From Hyphomicrobiales bacterium (GTDB lineage: Bacteria > Pseudomonadota > Alphaproteobacteria > Rhizobiales > Xanthobacteraceae): a DNA stretch of 64,000 nt. Location of the stretch: the NCBI GenBank assembly GCA_021730985.1, contig JAKFYI010000015.1, positions 1-64,000 of the forward strand, read 5' to 3'. A model generated the notes under the pieces. That model saw nothing but the letters and a program-made list of their open reading frames with translations, was not told the origin of the DNA and ran no database searches. How positions within the stretch are numbered: position 1 is the stretch's first letter; every line of letters begins with the position of its first letter. This document shows, piece by piece, positions 55,346-64,000 of this stretch. The translations under genes were made by a program, and so were the position numbers.

Positions 55346-58123
55346 TTAGAAACGCTGCAGTCCGAACAATTCACGCAGGGTCCGCGGCGGCCGCGAAGGC
55401 TGCGGCGACGCCATGCGGCTCGGCGCATAGAGCATCCGGTCGTCGTCGGCCGGAGGCCGAGGCGCCGCATGGGCGACCGCATGGCCGCGGCCCACCATGG
55501 CGTGCTGGGTCTCGCGGATTTTGCCGCCGCTGGCGCGGAAATATTCCATGAAGGCAATCTTAGAGGCTGCCACCTTCTGTCCGGTAAACACGTCGATCGG
55601 CATCGCCTTGAGGGTGCGGGCGATCTCGGCCGATGGCGGCGGCAGCGGCGTCTTCGGCGCGTGATACTGCCAGGTTGCCTGGATGATTTGCTCGGCGATC
55701 GGCACGGCGTTCTTACCGCCGGTTTCGCCTTGGCCGAGTGTCCGCTTGGCGCCGGCATTGTCGTAGCCCATCCAGACAGCGACCGTGACGTCGCTGGTGA
55801 AGCCGACGAACCAGGCGTCGTTCTCGTTGTCCGTTGTGCCGGTCTTGCCGCCGACGAAACCGGTGTGCTGCCGGATCGAGGCGGCGGTGCCGCGCGCGAC
55901 AACGCCTTCGAGGATGGTGCGCAACTGGTAGAACGCGGCGCGATCGCCCTCAGCCAGGTAGGCTGGTTTGGTGATGGTGTGGCGGTAAACCGGCTTGCCG
56001 TTCTGCTCGATGGTGTCGATCGCATACGGCGTGATGCGCTGGCCTTCGTTGGCGATGGAGGCATAGAAGCCGGCCAGGTTGATCATCTTCAACGCCTGGG
56101 CGCCCAGCACGAACGGATAGTTCTTCATGCACTCGCCGTAGATCTTGGCTTCGACCGCGAGCTCGCAGACCAATTCCAGGCTGCGCCGGGGATCCTTGTC
56201 GACACCGCCGTCGAGCAGCCGTGCCGTGACCATGTTCTTGGATTGCTCAAGCGCACGCCGCATCGTCATCACGCCTGCGCCGCCGCCGTCATAGTTCTTC
56301 GGCGACCAGTGATGCGTGGTGACGCCGGCGATCGGCGGTAGGGTGACGCCAGCGTCTTGCACCAGCGTGTTCGGCTGCAATCCCTTGTGAAGCGCGGCGA
56401 GATAGACAATCGGCTTGATCGAGGAGCCCGGCTGCCTCAGCGCCTGGGTGGTGCGGTTGAGCTGGCTGGCCGGGTACGAAAAGCCGCCGACCATCGCCAG
56501 GATGCGGCCGGTCTTGTTCTCGATCACGACCGAGGCGCCCTGCACCTTGGGGCGCACCCGGAGCTCGGCGGTGCTTTCGACCTTGTTCTTGCCTTCGGTG
56601 ACGCGGACATAGACCACGTCGTTGAGCTTGAGCTTGGCCGGATCGACGCCTTCCGGTGCCGTCAGCGGCATCGTGCGTCCATCCTTGAGGCCGACGCGGA
56701 TCGTCAGCTTGCCTTTGTCGTTGGGCCGCTTCTCGATCACGATCGCGGCGGGCCACTGCACGTCGTAGAGCGGCAGCCGTGCATTCTGCAGGGCGATCTG
56801 CCAGACCGGACGGGCGCGGCCGCGGCGCTGCGCCTTGGTGCGCATGTCGGTATCGACGCGGTGCACGCTCTCGCCGAGGTTGACCTCGGGGCCGGTGAAC
56901 TCGATGCGCTGGGCCTTGGCCTCGTAGCGGGCGAGACCTTCCTGCAACGCGGCCTCGGCGGCGCGCTGCAGCTTCAGATTGATGGTGGAGCGCACGGTGT
57001 AGGATTCCACCGTCAGCGATTGCATGCCGACCAGCGTGCGCGCTTCGCGCAACAGGTGATCGAGGAAGTGGAAACCGGATTCGCGGCGGGGCTTTTCGTA
57101 GGGCACGATCCGCGGCGCCGCGCCGCTGGCGTCCTCGGACTGCTCAACCTTGTCCTCCTGCATGCGCTTGAGCACGTAGGCGAAGCGCTGGCGTGCCCGC
57201 TCCGGATAGCGGTCGGGGCTGAAAAACGCCGGGCCCTTGGCCATCGCGGCCAGCATGGCGCCTTCGGTCAGGGAGAGCGCCGACGCCGGCTTCTTGAAAT
57301 AGCCGCGCGCCGCCATGTCGATGCCCCAGGCGCCGCGGCCGAGATAGATGGAGTTGAGATACACCTCCATGATCTCGTCTTTGCTCAGCGCGGTGTCGAG
57401 CCGTGACGCCACGATCATCTCGCGCAGCTTGCGCTCGTAGCTGACGTCGTCGCCGACCAGCAGGTTCTTCGCGACCTGCTGGGTGATGGTCGAGCCGCCT
57501 TGCGGGCGGCCGGGCTCGGCGAGATTGGTGATGAAGGCGCGGATCAGGCCGCGTTCGTCGATGCCCTTGTGCTGATAGAAGCGCTTGTCCTCGGCGGCGA
57601 TGAACGCCTGCTGGACGTGCTGCGGGATATCCTTCAACGGCACCCAGACCCGGCGATGGTCGGACTCGAATAGCTCGGCAAATCGCTCGCCCTTGCCGTC
57701 GTACACGACGCTGGTGCCGGGCAGCTTGAGGCCCTTGAGCTTGTTGTGGTCGGGAAGTTCAGCGACCGCGTGATTGTAGAACTCGATCACCTGCGTCATG
57801 TCGAACGGCGTCGTCTCCACCTTCTCGTCGGTGCAGAACTGTTTGTAGGCGATGTGGAGCTCGCCGAAGTCAATTCCGCGAAACGCCTTGATCTCGCCGG
57901 CGACAGCCTGAGGATCCTCCAGTGCGGTCGCGATCAGATCGTCGAGCTTGAGATCCTCGATGTCGAACGCCTTGCGCATGTGCGCGCAACCGTCCCTGAG
58001 AATTTGCACGACCTCCGCTTGATCCGTGGCCGGATCGAAATGCGTGCGCACGCTCTCGGGCCGGGTCGTGACCTGACCGAGCGCGAGTGCGGTGGCAAAC
58101 ATCTTGACGAGAATCAGATTCAT
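55346..58123 (-). CDS. Class A penicillin-binding protein (PBP1A type)
   Basis: 925-residue bifunctional peptidoglycan synthase. Glycosyltransferase 51 domain from about 140 to 320 with catalytic Glu178 in AAEDKRFYQHKG and GGSTITQQVAKN; an intermediate beta-rich segment (about 430-520); transpeptidase domain with SSIK (Ser567, Lys570), SKN (628-630) and KTG (760-762). The N-terminus has only a modest hydrophobic stretch (MNLILVKMFATALALG) preceding a 120-residue extension with two Cys, unlike the usual strong membrane anchor, so a slightly upstream start or an unusual anchor is possible. A Pro-rich tail ends LRELFGLQRF. Confidence 0.95.
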   Translation of the reverse strand: MNLILVKMFATALALGQVTTRPESVRTHFDPATDQAEVVQILRDGCAHMRKAFDIEDLKLDDLIATALEDPQAVAGEIKAFRGIDFGELHIAYKQFCTDEKVETTPFDMTQVIEFYNHAVAELPDHNKLKGLKLPGTSVVYDGKGERFAELFESDHRRVWVPLKDIPQHVQQAFIAAEDKRFYQHKGIDERGLIRAFITNLAEPGRPQGGSTITQQVAKNLLVGDDVSYERKLREMIVASRLDTALSKDEIMEVYLNSIYLGRGAWGIDMAARGYFKKPASALSLTEGAMLAAMAKGPAFFSPDRYPERARQRFAYVLKRMQEDKVEQSEDASGAAPRIVPYEKPRRESGFHFLDHLLREARTLVGMQSLTVESYTVRSTINLKLQRAAEAALQEGLARYEAKAQRIEFTGPEVNLGESVHRVDTDMRTKAQRRGRARPVWQIALQNARLPLYDVQWPAAIVIEKRPNDKGKLTIRVGLKDGRTMPLTAPEGVDPAKLKLNDVVYVRVTEGKNKVESTAELRVRPKVQGASVVIENKTGRILAMVGGFSYPASQLNRTTQALRQPGSSIKPIVYLAALHKGLQPNTLVQDAGVTLPPIAGVTTHHWSPKNYDGGGAGVMTMRRALEQSKNMVTARLLDGGVDKDPRRSLELVCELAVEAKIYGECMKNYPFVLGAQALKMINLAGFYASIANEGQRITPYAIDTIEQNGKPVYRHTITKPAYLAEGDRAAFYQLRTILEGVVARGTAASIRQHTGFVGGKTGTTDNENDAWFVGFTSDVTVAVWMGYDNAGAKRTLGQGETGGKNAVPIAEQIIQATWQYHAPKTPLPPPSAEIARTLKAMPIDVFTGQKVAASKIAFMEYFRASGGKIRETQHAMVGRGHAVAHAAPRPPADDDRMLYAPSRMASPQPSRPPRTLRELFGLQRF

Positions 58124-58592
58124 CGCGTCCGCATCGATTTGTAATTTGAACTGGGGCCTGCACTAAATTTCTAATCGCATTGTCGCCGTTTCGCCAAGAA
58201 CAACAGCGTAAAAGAGTGGACTTACTGGTGTTAGGATTAACTAAGCGATCGGCCGCGCGGGCTCTCGGAGCGTTCAGAATCGTTGCGCCGCGTTAACGTA
58301 TTTTTTCTCGTCGCCACGCTTAACAATTAAACATGAACCGTTCGGCCGCGGCCGGCGGGAAATGAAAATCAAATTCATCAACGTTTTCGCGCGATTCTGC
58401 GCGTATCGAAATTTCTTAATCGCGCACCCCGCGATTCGTGAACCCTAAAACTCAGGATGCGCGTGAAGAATCGAGGCGCCGCCGATTAATGTTACTCCGT
58501 GAAACGCCAACGTTCACCATTCGCCTCTGTCTATAAACGCCGCGATGCGATCACGCGAATTGAAGGCGGACGCGAGATCAAGAGGCGGGCAA
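58124..58592. other. 469-bp AT-richer divergent region between the PBP and the giant TPR gene
   Basis: No protein or RNA gene recognised. It is clearly richer in A+T than its surroundings, with scattered TTAA (58236, 58292, 58319, 58326) but no perfect TTAA-N7-TTAA. A -10-like TATAAA at 58532-58537 lies 55 bp before the TPR ATG; a matching -35 is not convincing. It probably holds promoters for both divergent genes. Confidence 0.5.
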
Positions 58593-61500
58593 ATGAAGTT
58601 TGATACGAGGCGCGTGATCAACCGCGTGGCGCTGGCCGGAGCATTCGCTCTCGCTTCGTCATCCGCGTTTGCGCAATCCAGTCAGGACCGGCGCTACTAC
58701 GGCGCGCCGCAGCAGCAGCGCCAGCAGGTGCGTCCGGCGCCGCAGCGTCCGGCCGCCGCGCCGCAGCGGGCGACGCCGGCGCAAGTTCAACAGCCGCAGC
58801 CCCAAGCACAGGCACAGCGCCCGGTGCGGCAAGAGCCGTTCGTGATGCCGAAGGGCCCGTGCTTCACCAAGGATGTCAGCGGCGATGCGTTGATCGCCGC
58901 GTGCGCAGCGATTATCGAGGCGGCCAAGGACAGGCCGCAGGCGATGGCCGTGGCCTACGCCAATCGCGGCGAGGCCTATCGCGAGAAGGGCGATCTCGAC
59001 AAGGCGCTGGCCGATCTCAACGAGGCGCTCGGTCTCGATGCCAAGAACGCCGCCGCCGCGTACAGCCGCGGCCTGGCGCATCGCGCCAAGGGCAACCACG
59101 ATCAGGCGATCGAAGACTACGATCTCGCGATCAAGCTCGATCCGAAGAATGCCGCGACGATTCACAACAGCCGCAGCCACGCGCACTACGAGAAGCGCGA
59201 CTACGAGCGTGCCATTCAGGATCTGAACCAGGCGATCAAGCTCAATCCGCGCTACACGCTGGCGATCTACAATCGCGGCATGGCCTATCGCGCCAAGGGC
59301 GAGCCGGAGCGCGCCGTTCCGGACTACGATCTGGTGCTCAAAATCAATCCGAACGACGGCTACGCGTTTCACAATCGCGGTCTGGCGTACCGCGACATGC
59401 GCGACTACGACCGCGCCATCAAGGATTTCGACCACGCGGTCAAAATCGCGCCGAACCTGATCACGGCGTACAACGATCGCGGCCTGGCCTACGTCTCCAA
59501 GGGCGAGACCGACCGCGCCATCGAGGATTTCGATCACGCGATCACGCTGAACCCGCGCGATCCGGTGGCGTTCAACAATCGCGGTCTCGCCTATCGCAAC
59601 AAGGGCGAGACCGAGGCGGCGATCAACAACTACGACCAGGCGATCGCGCTCAACGCCGAATTCGCGCTGGCCTATTACAATCGCGGCAACGCCTACTACG
59701 ACCGCCGCGACTACGACCGCGCCATTCAGGACTACAACCTGGCGCTCAAGATCAATCCGAACTATGCGCTGGCCTATTACGACCGCGGCGTCGTCTATTA
59801 CGACCGTCAGCAGTTCGACCGCGCGGTGGACGACCTGAGCAAGGCGATCGAGCTCGATCCGAAGGATTCGCTCGCCTACTACAACCGCGGTCTGACCTAT
59901 CGCGCCAAGGGCGAGATGGACAAGGCGCTGGTGGACTTCGACCGCTCCATCAAGCTCGATCCGAAGAACCCGCTGCCGATCTACAACCGCGGCCTCGCGT
60001 ATCGCGACAAGGGTGAGCTCGAGCGCGCCATCGGCGATTTCAGCACGTCGATCCGTCTCGACGCCCGCAATGCGCTGGCGTTCTACAACCGCGGCCTGGC
60101 CTATTGGGACCAGAAGCAGGCTGACCGCGCGGTTCAGGATTACGAGCAGGCGATCCGCATCAACCCGGGCTACGCGCCGGCGTACTACAGCCGCGGCGTC
60201 GCGCTGTACGAGAAGCGCGACTACGACCGCGCTATTCTCGACTTCAACCAGGCGATCAACGGCCGGCCGAACTATCCGCTCGCGTTCAACGTGCGCGGCA
60301 TGGCGTACAACGCCAAGGGCGAGATCGATCGCGCCATCCAGGATTTCGACCAGGCGATCCGGCTCGATTCCAAGTTCGCGGTTGCGCTGAACAATCGCGG
60401 CGAGACTTATTTCGGCAAGCGCGATCTCGACCGTGCCATCGCCGACTTCGATCATGCGATCAAGGCCAACCCCAACTTCGACGCGGCCTACTACAACCGC
60501 GGTCTGGCGTTCCGCGACCGGCGCGAGTTTGACCGCGCGGCGGCCGATTTCGGCCAGGCCATCAAACTCGATCCGAAAAACCCGGCAGCCTTCAACAACC
60601 GTGGCTTCGCCTACTGGAACAAGGGCGACAACGACGCCGCAATTGCGGATTTCGAGCAGGCGCTGAAGCTCGATCCCAAATTCGCGGCGGCCTACACCAA
60701 TCGCGGCGCCGCCCACTTCAACAAGCGCGACTACGACCGCGCCATCGCCGACTTCGACCAGGCGATCAAGTTCAGCCCGAACACCGCGTCAGGCTGGCAC
60801 GATCGCGGCCTCGCCTATCGTGACAAGGGCGACAGCGATCGCGCGCTTCGCGATTTCGATCAGGCGATCAAGCTCGATCCCAAGTTCGCCGTGGCGTTCG
60901 CCAGCCGCGGCCTCGCGCATCACAATAAGCGCGACTACGTCCGCGCCATCGGCGACCTCGACGCCGCCATCAAGCTCGATCCGAAGTTCGCTTCCGCGCT
61001 CAACGATCGCGGCACCGTCAACGCGGCCACCGGCAAGTCCGACCGCGCGATTGCCGACTTCACCGCTGCGATCCGGATCAACCCAAACTACGACTCCGCG
61101 TACAACAACCGTGGCATGGCCTACCGGGCCCGCAACGAGATCGACCGCGCCATCGAGGACTTCGACCAGGCGGTGAAGGTCAACCCGGAGTACGACGTCG
61201 CCTACAACAACCGCGGCATGGCCTATCGCACCAAAGGCGACATGGACCGTGCCATCAAGGACTTCGAACTCGCGATCAAGGCCAATCCGAACTACGCCGC
61301 CGCCTATACGAACCGCGGCCTCGCGTATCGCGGCAAGGGCGAGATCGATCTGGCGATTGCCGACTTCGACGCCGCCATCAAGGTCAATCCGGCCGACGGC
61401 CCGAGCTATCACCAGCGCGGCAGCGCGCTCGCTGAGAAACGCGAGTTCGGGCGCGCCGTTGCCGACTTCGATCAGGCGATCAAGCTGGTGCCGGGCAGCG

Positions 61501-64000
61501 CCGTAGCATTCAACGAGCGCGGCCAGGCGCTGGCGGCGCTCGGCAAGGTCGATCCGGCCATCGCCGACTTCGACCAGGCGATCAAGTTCAACGCCAGCTA
61601 CGATGTCGCATTCAACAACCGCGGCGCGGCCTGGCGCATCAAGGGTGACGTCAATCGCGCCGTCGCGGACTTCGACGCGGCCGTGAGGATCAATCCGGCG
61701 TTCGCGCTGGCGTTCCACAACCGCGCCAACGCCTATTTCGACCGCAACGACTATGATCGCGCCATCGCCGACTTCAACCAGACGATCAAGCTCGACGCGC
61801 AGAACATGCAGGCGGTCAACGATCGCGGCATCGCCTATGGCGCCAAGGGCGACCACGATCGCGCGATCAAGGACTTCGACCAGGTGATCCGCGTTGGCGC
61901 CAACGCCATGGCGCTGAACAACCGTGGCATCGCTTATCGCAACAAGGGCAGCCACGACCGCGCCATCCAGGACTTCGAGGACGCGATCAAGGCCGACGCG
62001 AACTACGCCGTGGCCTACTACAACCGGGGCACCGCGTACTACGACAAGCAGGATCGCGACCGCGCCGTCCAGAGCTTCGACCAGGCGATCAAGCTGGATC
62101 CGGAGTACGCCCTGGCGCTGCACGACCGCGGCGTCGCCAGCTATGAGAAGCACGACTACGATCGCGCCATCGCCGACTTCGAGCAGCTCGTGGCCTCGAA
62201 GGTCACGCTGGTCGCCGCCGGCCCGAAGGAAAAGGCGCTGGACCGCCAGCGCGGCTACGACCGCACCGGCGAGACCAGGCAGGGTTCGCAGCCGATCAAG
62301 CTCGACCCGAGCTTTGCTCGCGCGTTCAACGACCGCGGCGTCTCGTTTGGCGCCAAGGGCGACCTCGACCGCGCCATCGCCGACTACGATCAGGCTCTGA
62401 AGATCAATTCGGCCTTCAGCGCGGCCTACTACAACCGCGGCAACGCCTACTACAACAAGCGCGACGTCGATCGCGCGCTGGCGGACTTCGACCTGGCGAT
62501 CAAGATCGATCCCAAGGACAAGCTGGCGCATTTCGACCGCGGCTTGGCCTATTACGACAAGCGCGATTATGACCGCGCCGCATCTAACTTCGATCAGGCC
62601 GCTAAGCTCGATCCGAAGGATGCGCTCGCCCTCTACAACCGGGGCATGGCGCACTACGGCCGGCTCGATTTCGACCGCGCCATCGCCGACTTCGATCAGG
62701 CCATCAAGCTCGACGGTAAGATCGCGCTCGCCTACCACAACCGCGGCAATGCGCTGGCCCGCCGTCGCGACTATGACCGCGCGATTGCCGATCTCGATCA
62801 GGCGATCAAGCTGAACGGCAACTATGCCGTGGCCTACAACGATCGCGGTCTGGCGCATGGCGCCAAGGGCGACCTCGACCGCGCCATCAAGGACTTCGAT
62901 CGCGCCGTCGCGATCGACGCCAGCTATGCGCCGGCCTTCACCAATCGTGGCGTGGCCTACGGCGTGAAGGGCGATGCCGACAAGGCGCTGGCCGACTTCG
63001 ATCAGGCGATCAAGCTCAACCCGACCTATGCCTTCGCGTTCTACAACCGCGGCAACGCTCTGTACGACAAGCGGGACTACGATCGCGCCATCGAGAGCTA
63101 CGATCAGGCAGCCAAGCTCAACCCGAGCGATCCGGTCGTCTATCACAACCGCGGCAGTGCCTACGCCAACAAGCGCGACTTCGACCGCGCCATTGCCGAC
63201 CAGAACCAGGCGATCAAGCTCAACCCGTCCTATGCGCTGGCCTTCAACGACCGTGGCCTGGCCTACGGCGCCAAGGGCGAGATCGACCGCGCCATCGCCG
63301 ACTTCGATCAGGCCGTCAAGCTCAGCCCGAAGAGCATGCTGGCCTACTACAATCGCGGCCTGACGCTGCGCAATCGCGGCGAACTGGTCCGCGCCATCGC
63401 CGACCTCGACGAGGCGATCAAGCTGGCTCCGAACCATGTTGCCGCGCTCTACGCACGCGGCAACGCCCACTTGACCCGGCGCGGCCATGACCGGGCCATT
63501 GCCGACCTCGACCAGGTGATCAAGCTCAGCCCGTCGCTCGCCACCGCCTATCACGACCGCGGCGTCGCCTACGGCGCCAAGGGCGATACCGATCGCGCCA
63601 TTGCCGATTTCGACCAGGCCATCAAGCTCGACCAGAACGATCCGATGGCGTTCAACAACCGCGGCCACGCTTATCGCAACAAGGGCGATACCGTGCGCGC
63701 GCTCGCCGACTTCGATCAGGCGATCAAGCTTGAGCCGGGATACGCGCTCGCGCTCTACAACCGCGGCAGCGCGCACTACGAAAAGGGCGATTACGATCGC
63801 GCCATCGCCGACTTCGACCAGTCGATCCAGCTGCACCCGAACTACGACCTCGCCTACTACAGCCGCGGTCTGGCGTTCCGCAACAAGGGCGATCTCGACC
63901 GTTCCATTGCGGATTTCGGCCATGCGATCCGGCTCGATCCGAAGAATGCAGCGGCCTACAACAACCGCGGCCTGGCGTTCCGCAACAAGGGCGATCTCGA
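58593..64000 (+). CDS. Giant secreted TPR protein, 3' end outside the window
   Basis: Frame open from the ATG at 58593 to the right edge, at least 1,802 residues with no stop. Ribosome site GAGGCGGG precedes the ATG. Order: signal peptide (cut near SAFA-Q28), a Gln/Pro-rich linker (about 30-85), a short Cys-containing segment (KGPCFTKDVSGDALIAACAA; two Cys about 14 apart), then about 49 consecutive 34-residue TPRs (102 bp each) with consensus YNNRGLAYRNKGDLDRAIADFDQAIKLDP. Repeats are near-identical in the helix A/B core and vary in a few surface positions. One repeat at about residues 1200-1240 is degenerate and longer by one residue. No enzymatic domain appears in the visible part. Such a superhelix is a scaffold for periplasmic or surface protein complexes. 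Its strong codon bias keeps other frames open, creating long spurious frames on the opposite strand. Confidence 0.9.
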   Translation, partial: MKFDTRRVINRVALAGAFALASSSAFAQSSQDRRYYGAPQQQRQQVRPAPQRPAAAPQRATPAQVQQPQPQAQAQRPVRQEPFVMPKGPCFTKDVSGDALIAACAAIIEAAKDRPQAMAVAYANRGEAYREKGDLDKALADLNEALGLDAKNAAAAYSRGLAHRAKGNHDQAIEDYDLAIKLDPKNAATIHNSRSHAHYEKRDYERAIQDLNQAIKLNPRYTLAIYNRGMAYRAKGEPERAVPDYDLVLKINPNDGYAFHNRGLAYRDMRDYDRAIKDFDHAVKIAPNLITAYNDRGLAYVSKGETDRAIEDFDHAITLNPRDPVAFNNRGLAYRNKGETEAAINNYDQAIALNAEFALAYYNRGNAYYDRRDYDRAIQDYNLALKINPNYALAYYDRGVVYYDRQQFDRAVDDLSKAIELDPKDSLAYYNRGLTYRAKGEMDKALVDFDRSIKLDPKNPLPIYNRGLAYRDKGELERAIGDFSTSIRLDARNALAFYNRGLAYWDQKQADRAVQDYEQAIRINPGYAPAYYSRGVALYEKRDYDRAILDFNQAINGRPNYPLAFNVRGMAYNAKGEIDRAIQDFDQAIRLDSKFAVALNNRGETYFGKRDLDRAIADFDHAIKANPNFDAAYYNRGLAFRDRREFDRAAADFGQAIKLDPKNPAAFNNRGFAYWNKGDNDAAIADFEQALKLDPKFAAAYTNRGAAHFNKRDYDRAIADFDQAIKFSPNTASGWHDRGLAYRDKGDSDRALRDFDQAIKLDPKFAVAFASRGLAHHNKRDYVRAIGDLDAAIKLDPKFASALNDRGTVNAATGKSDRAIADFTAAIRINPNYDSAYNNRGMAYRARNEIDRAIEDFDQAVKVNPEYDVAYNNRGMAYRTKGDMDRAIKDFELAIKANPNYAAAYTNRGLAYRGKGEIDLAIADFDAAIKVNPADGPSYHQRGSALAEKREFGRAVADFDQAIKLVPGSAVAFNERGQALAALGKVDPAIADFDQAIKFNASYDVAFNNRGAAWRIKGDVNRAVADFDAAVRINPAFALAFHNRANAYFDRNDYDRAIADFNQTIKLDAQNMQAVNDRGIAYGAKGDHDRAIKDFDQVIRVGANAMALNNRGIAYRNKGSHDRAIQDFEDAIKADANYAVAYYNRGTAYYDKQDRDRAVQSFDQAIKLDPEYALALHDRGVASYEKHDYDRAIADFEQLVASKVTLVAAGPKEKALDRQRGYDRTGETRQGSQPIKLDPSFARAFNDRGVSFGAKGDLDRAIADYDQALKINSAFSAAYYNRGNAYYNKRDVDRALADFDLAIKIDPKDKLAHFDRGLAYYDKRDYDRAASNFDQAAKLDPKDALALYNRGMAHYGRLDFDRAIADFDQAIKLDGKIALAYHNRGNALARRRDYDRAIADLDQAIKLNGNYAVAYNDRGLAHGAKGDLDRAIKDFDRAVAIDASYAPAFTNRGVAYGVKGDADKALADFDQAIKLNPTYAFAFYNRGNALYDKRDYDRAIESYDQAAKLNPSDPVVYHNRGSAYANKRDFDRAIADQNQAIKLNPSYALAFNDRGLAYGAKGEIDRAIADFDQAVKLSPKSMLAYYNRGLTLRNRGELVRAIADLDEAIKLAPNHVAALYARGNAHLTRRGHDRAIADLDQVIKLSPSLATAYHDRGVAYGAKGDTDRAIADFDQAIKLDQNDPMAFNNRGHAYRNKGDTVRALADFDQAIKLEPGYALALYNRGSAHYEKGDYDRAIADFDQSIQLHPNYDLAYYSRGLAFRNKGDLDRSIADFGHAIRLDPKNAAAYNNRGLAFRNKGDL
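62190..62310 (+). other. Degenerate unit inside the TPR array
   Basis: Between AIADFEQ and QPIKLDPS one unit loses the TPR consensus and reads LVASKVTLVAAGPKEKAL followed by DRQRGYDRTGETRQGS. It is about 35 residues where 34 are expected, so the frame is kept. It marks a possible boundary between two TPR superhelices. Confidence 0.7.

Noticed and set aside
58659-63923. Very long open frames (685 and 1,044 codons) on the minus strand opposite the TPR array
   Set aside because: They arise because the 102-bp repeat and biased codons leave the opposite strand without stops; the plus frame has a signal peptide, ribosome site and TPR consensus.
58945-64000. Possible CRISPR or satellite array (regular 102-bp period)
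   Set aside because: There are no repeat-spacer units; the period is that of 34-residue TPRs in a continuous coding frame.

Overview
The window is GC-rich, densely coding chromosomal DNA from an alphaproteobacterium, most likely a Hyphomicrobiales member near Bradyrhizobiaceae/Xanthobacteraceae. The basis is gene content (1,600-residue NAD-glutamate dehydrogenase, alphaproteobacterial Mic60 next to HemY behind hemCD, SDHAF4-type DUF1674, paired EVE genes beside gpsA-tsaD), full TTAA-N7-TTAA CtrA-like boxes, and several families of extragenic palindromic repeats of the kind common in that group. No tool was run; family calls come from motifs read in the translations.

Layout. 1-4.1 kb (minus): start of a LolA-like gene, ftsK, and a PLP aminotransferase with a CtrA-like box upstream. 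4.1-8.0 kb (minus): two consecutive glnK-amtB ammonium modules, each closed by a strong terminator. 8.2-13.6 kb: tesB divergent from a ubiquinone-type hydroxylase, then GST, Trm112-like, LON-domain, thioredoxin-TPR and a frameshifted prolyl-tRNA-deacylase gene. 13.7-16.4 kb: tRNA-Gly, a mazEF module flanked by an imperfect copy of the 3' end of ggt, and ggt. 16.4-22.8 kb: a catabolic-looking cluster with a tripartite tricarboxylate transporter (TctC/B/A), two tandem alpha/beta hydrolases and an enolase-superfamily enzyme. 22.9-34.6 kb: NAD-GDH, purH, heparinase-like protein, rsmB, htpX, DUF1674.

34.7-36.8 kb is an IS1595-family element, 2,087 bp, with 24-bp perfect terminal inverted repeats and an 8-bp target duplication. 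It carries a transposase and two passenger genes and sits 9 bp upstream of a thermonuclease start codon. 36.8-46.7 kb: nuclease, L,D-transpeptidase (CtrA-like box), acs, DUF1761, M20 amidohydrolase, two EVE proteins, gpsA, tsaD, then hemC-hemD. 46.8-49.8 kb: Mic60-like protein, HemY-like TPR protein, tRNA-Thr.

50-58 kb is an envelope and signalling stretch: a secreted unknown beside a CHASE2 adenylate/guanylate cyclase, an ArsR regulator with the two cysteines of persulfide sensors, a secreted CHAP/P60-like hydrolase, another secreted unknown, and a class A penicillin-binding protein. From 58.6 kb to the right edge is one open reading frame for a secreted giant TPR protein (at least 1,802 residues, about 49 tandem 34-residue repeats), still open at the edge.

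The most distinctive features are the giant TPR gene, the IS insertion that splits a native promoter, the ggt-derived repeats around mazEF, the paired CtrA-type boxes, the orphan persulfide-type sensor, and a 181-bp element with 19-bp perfect inverted ends downstream of purH.
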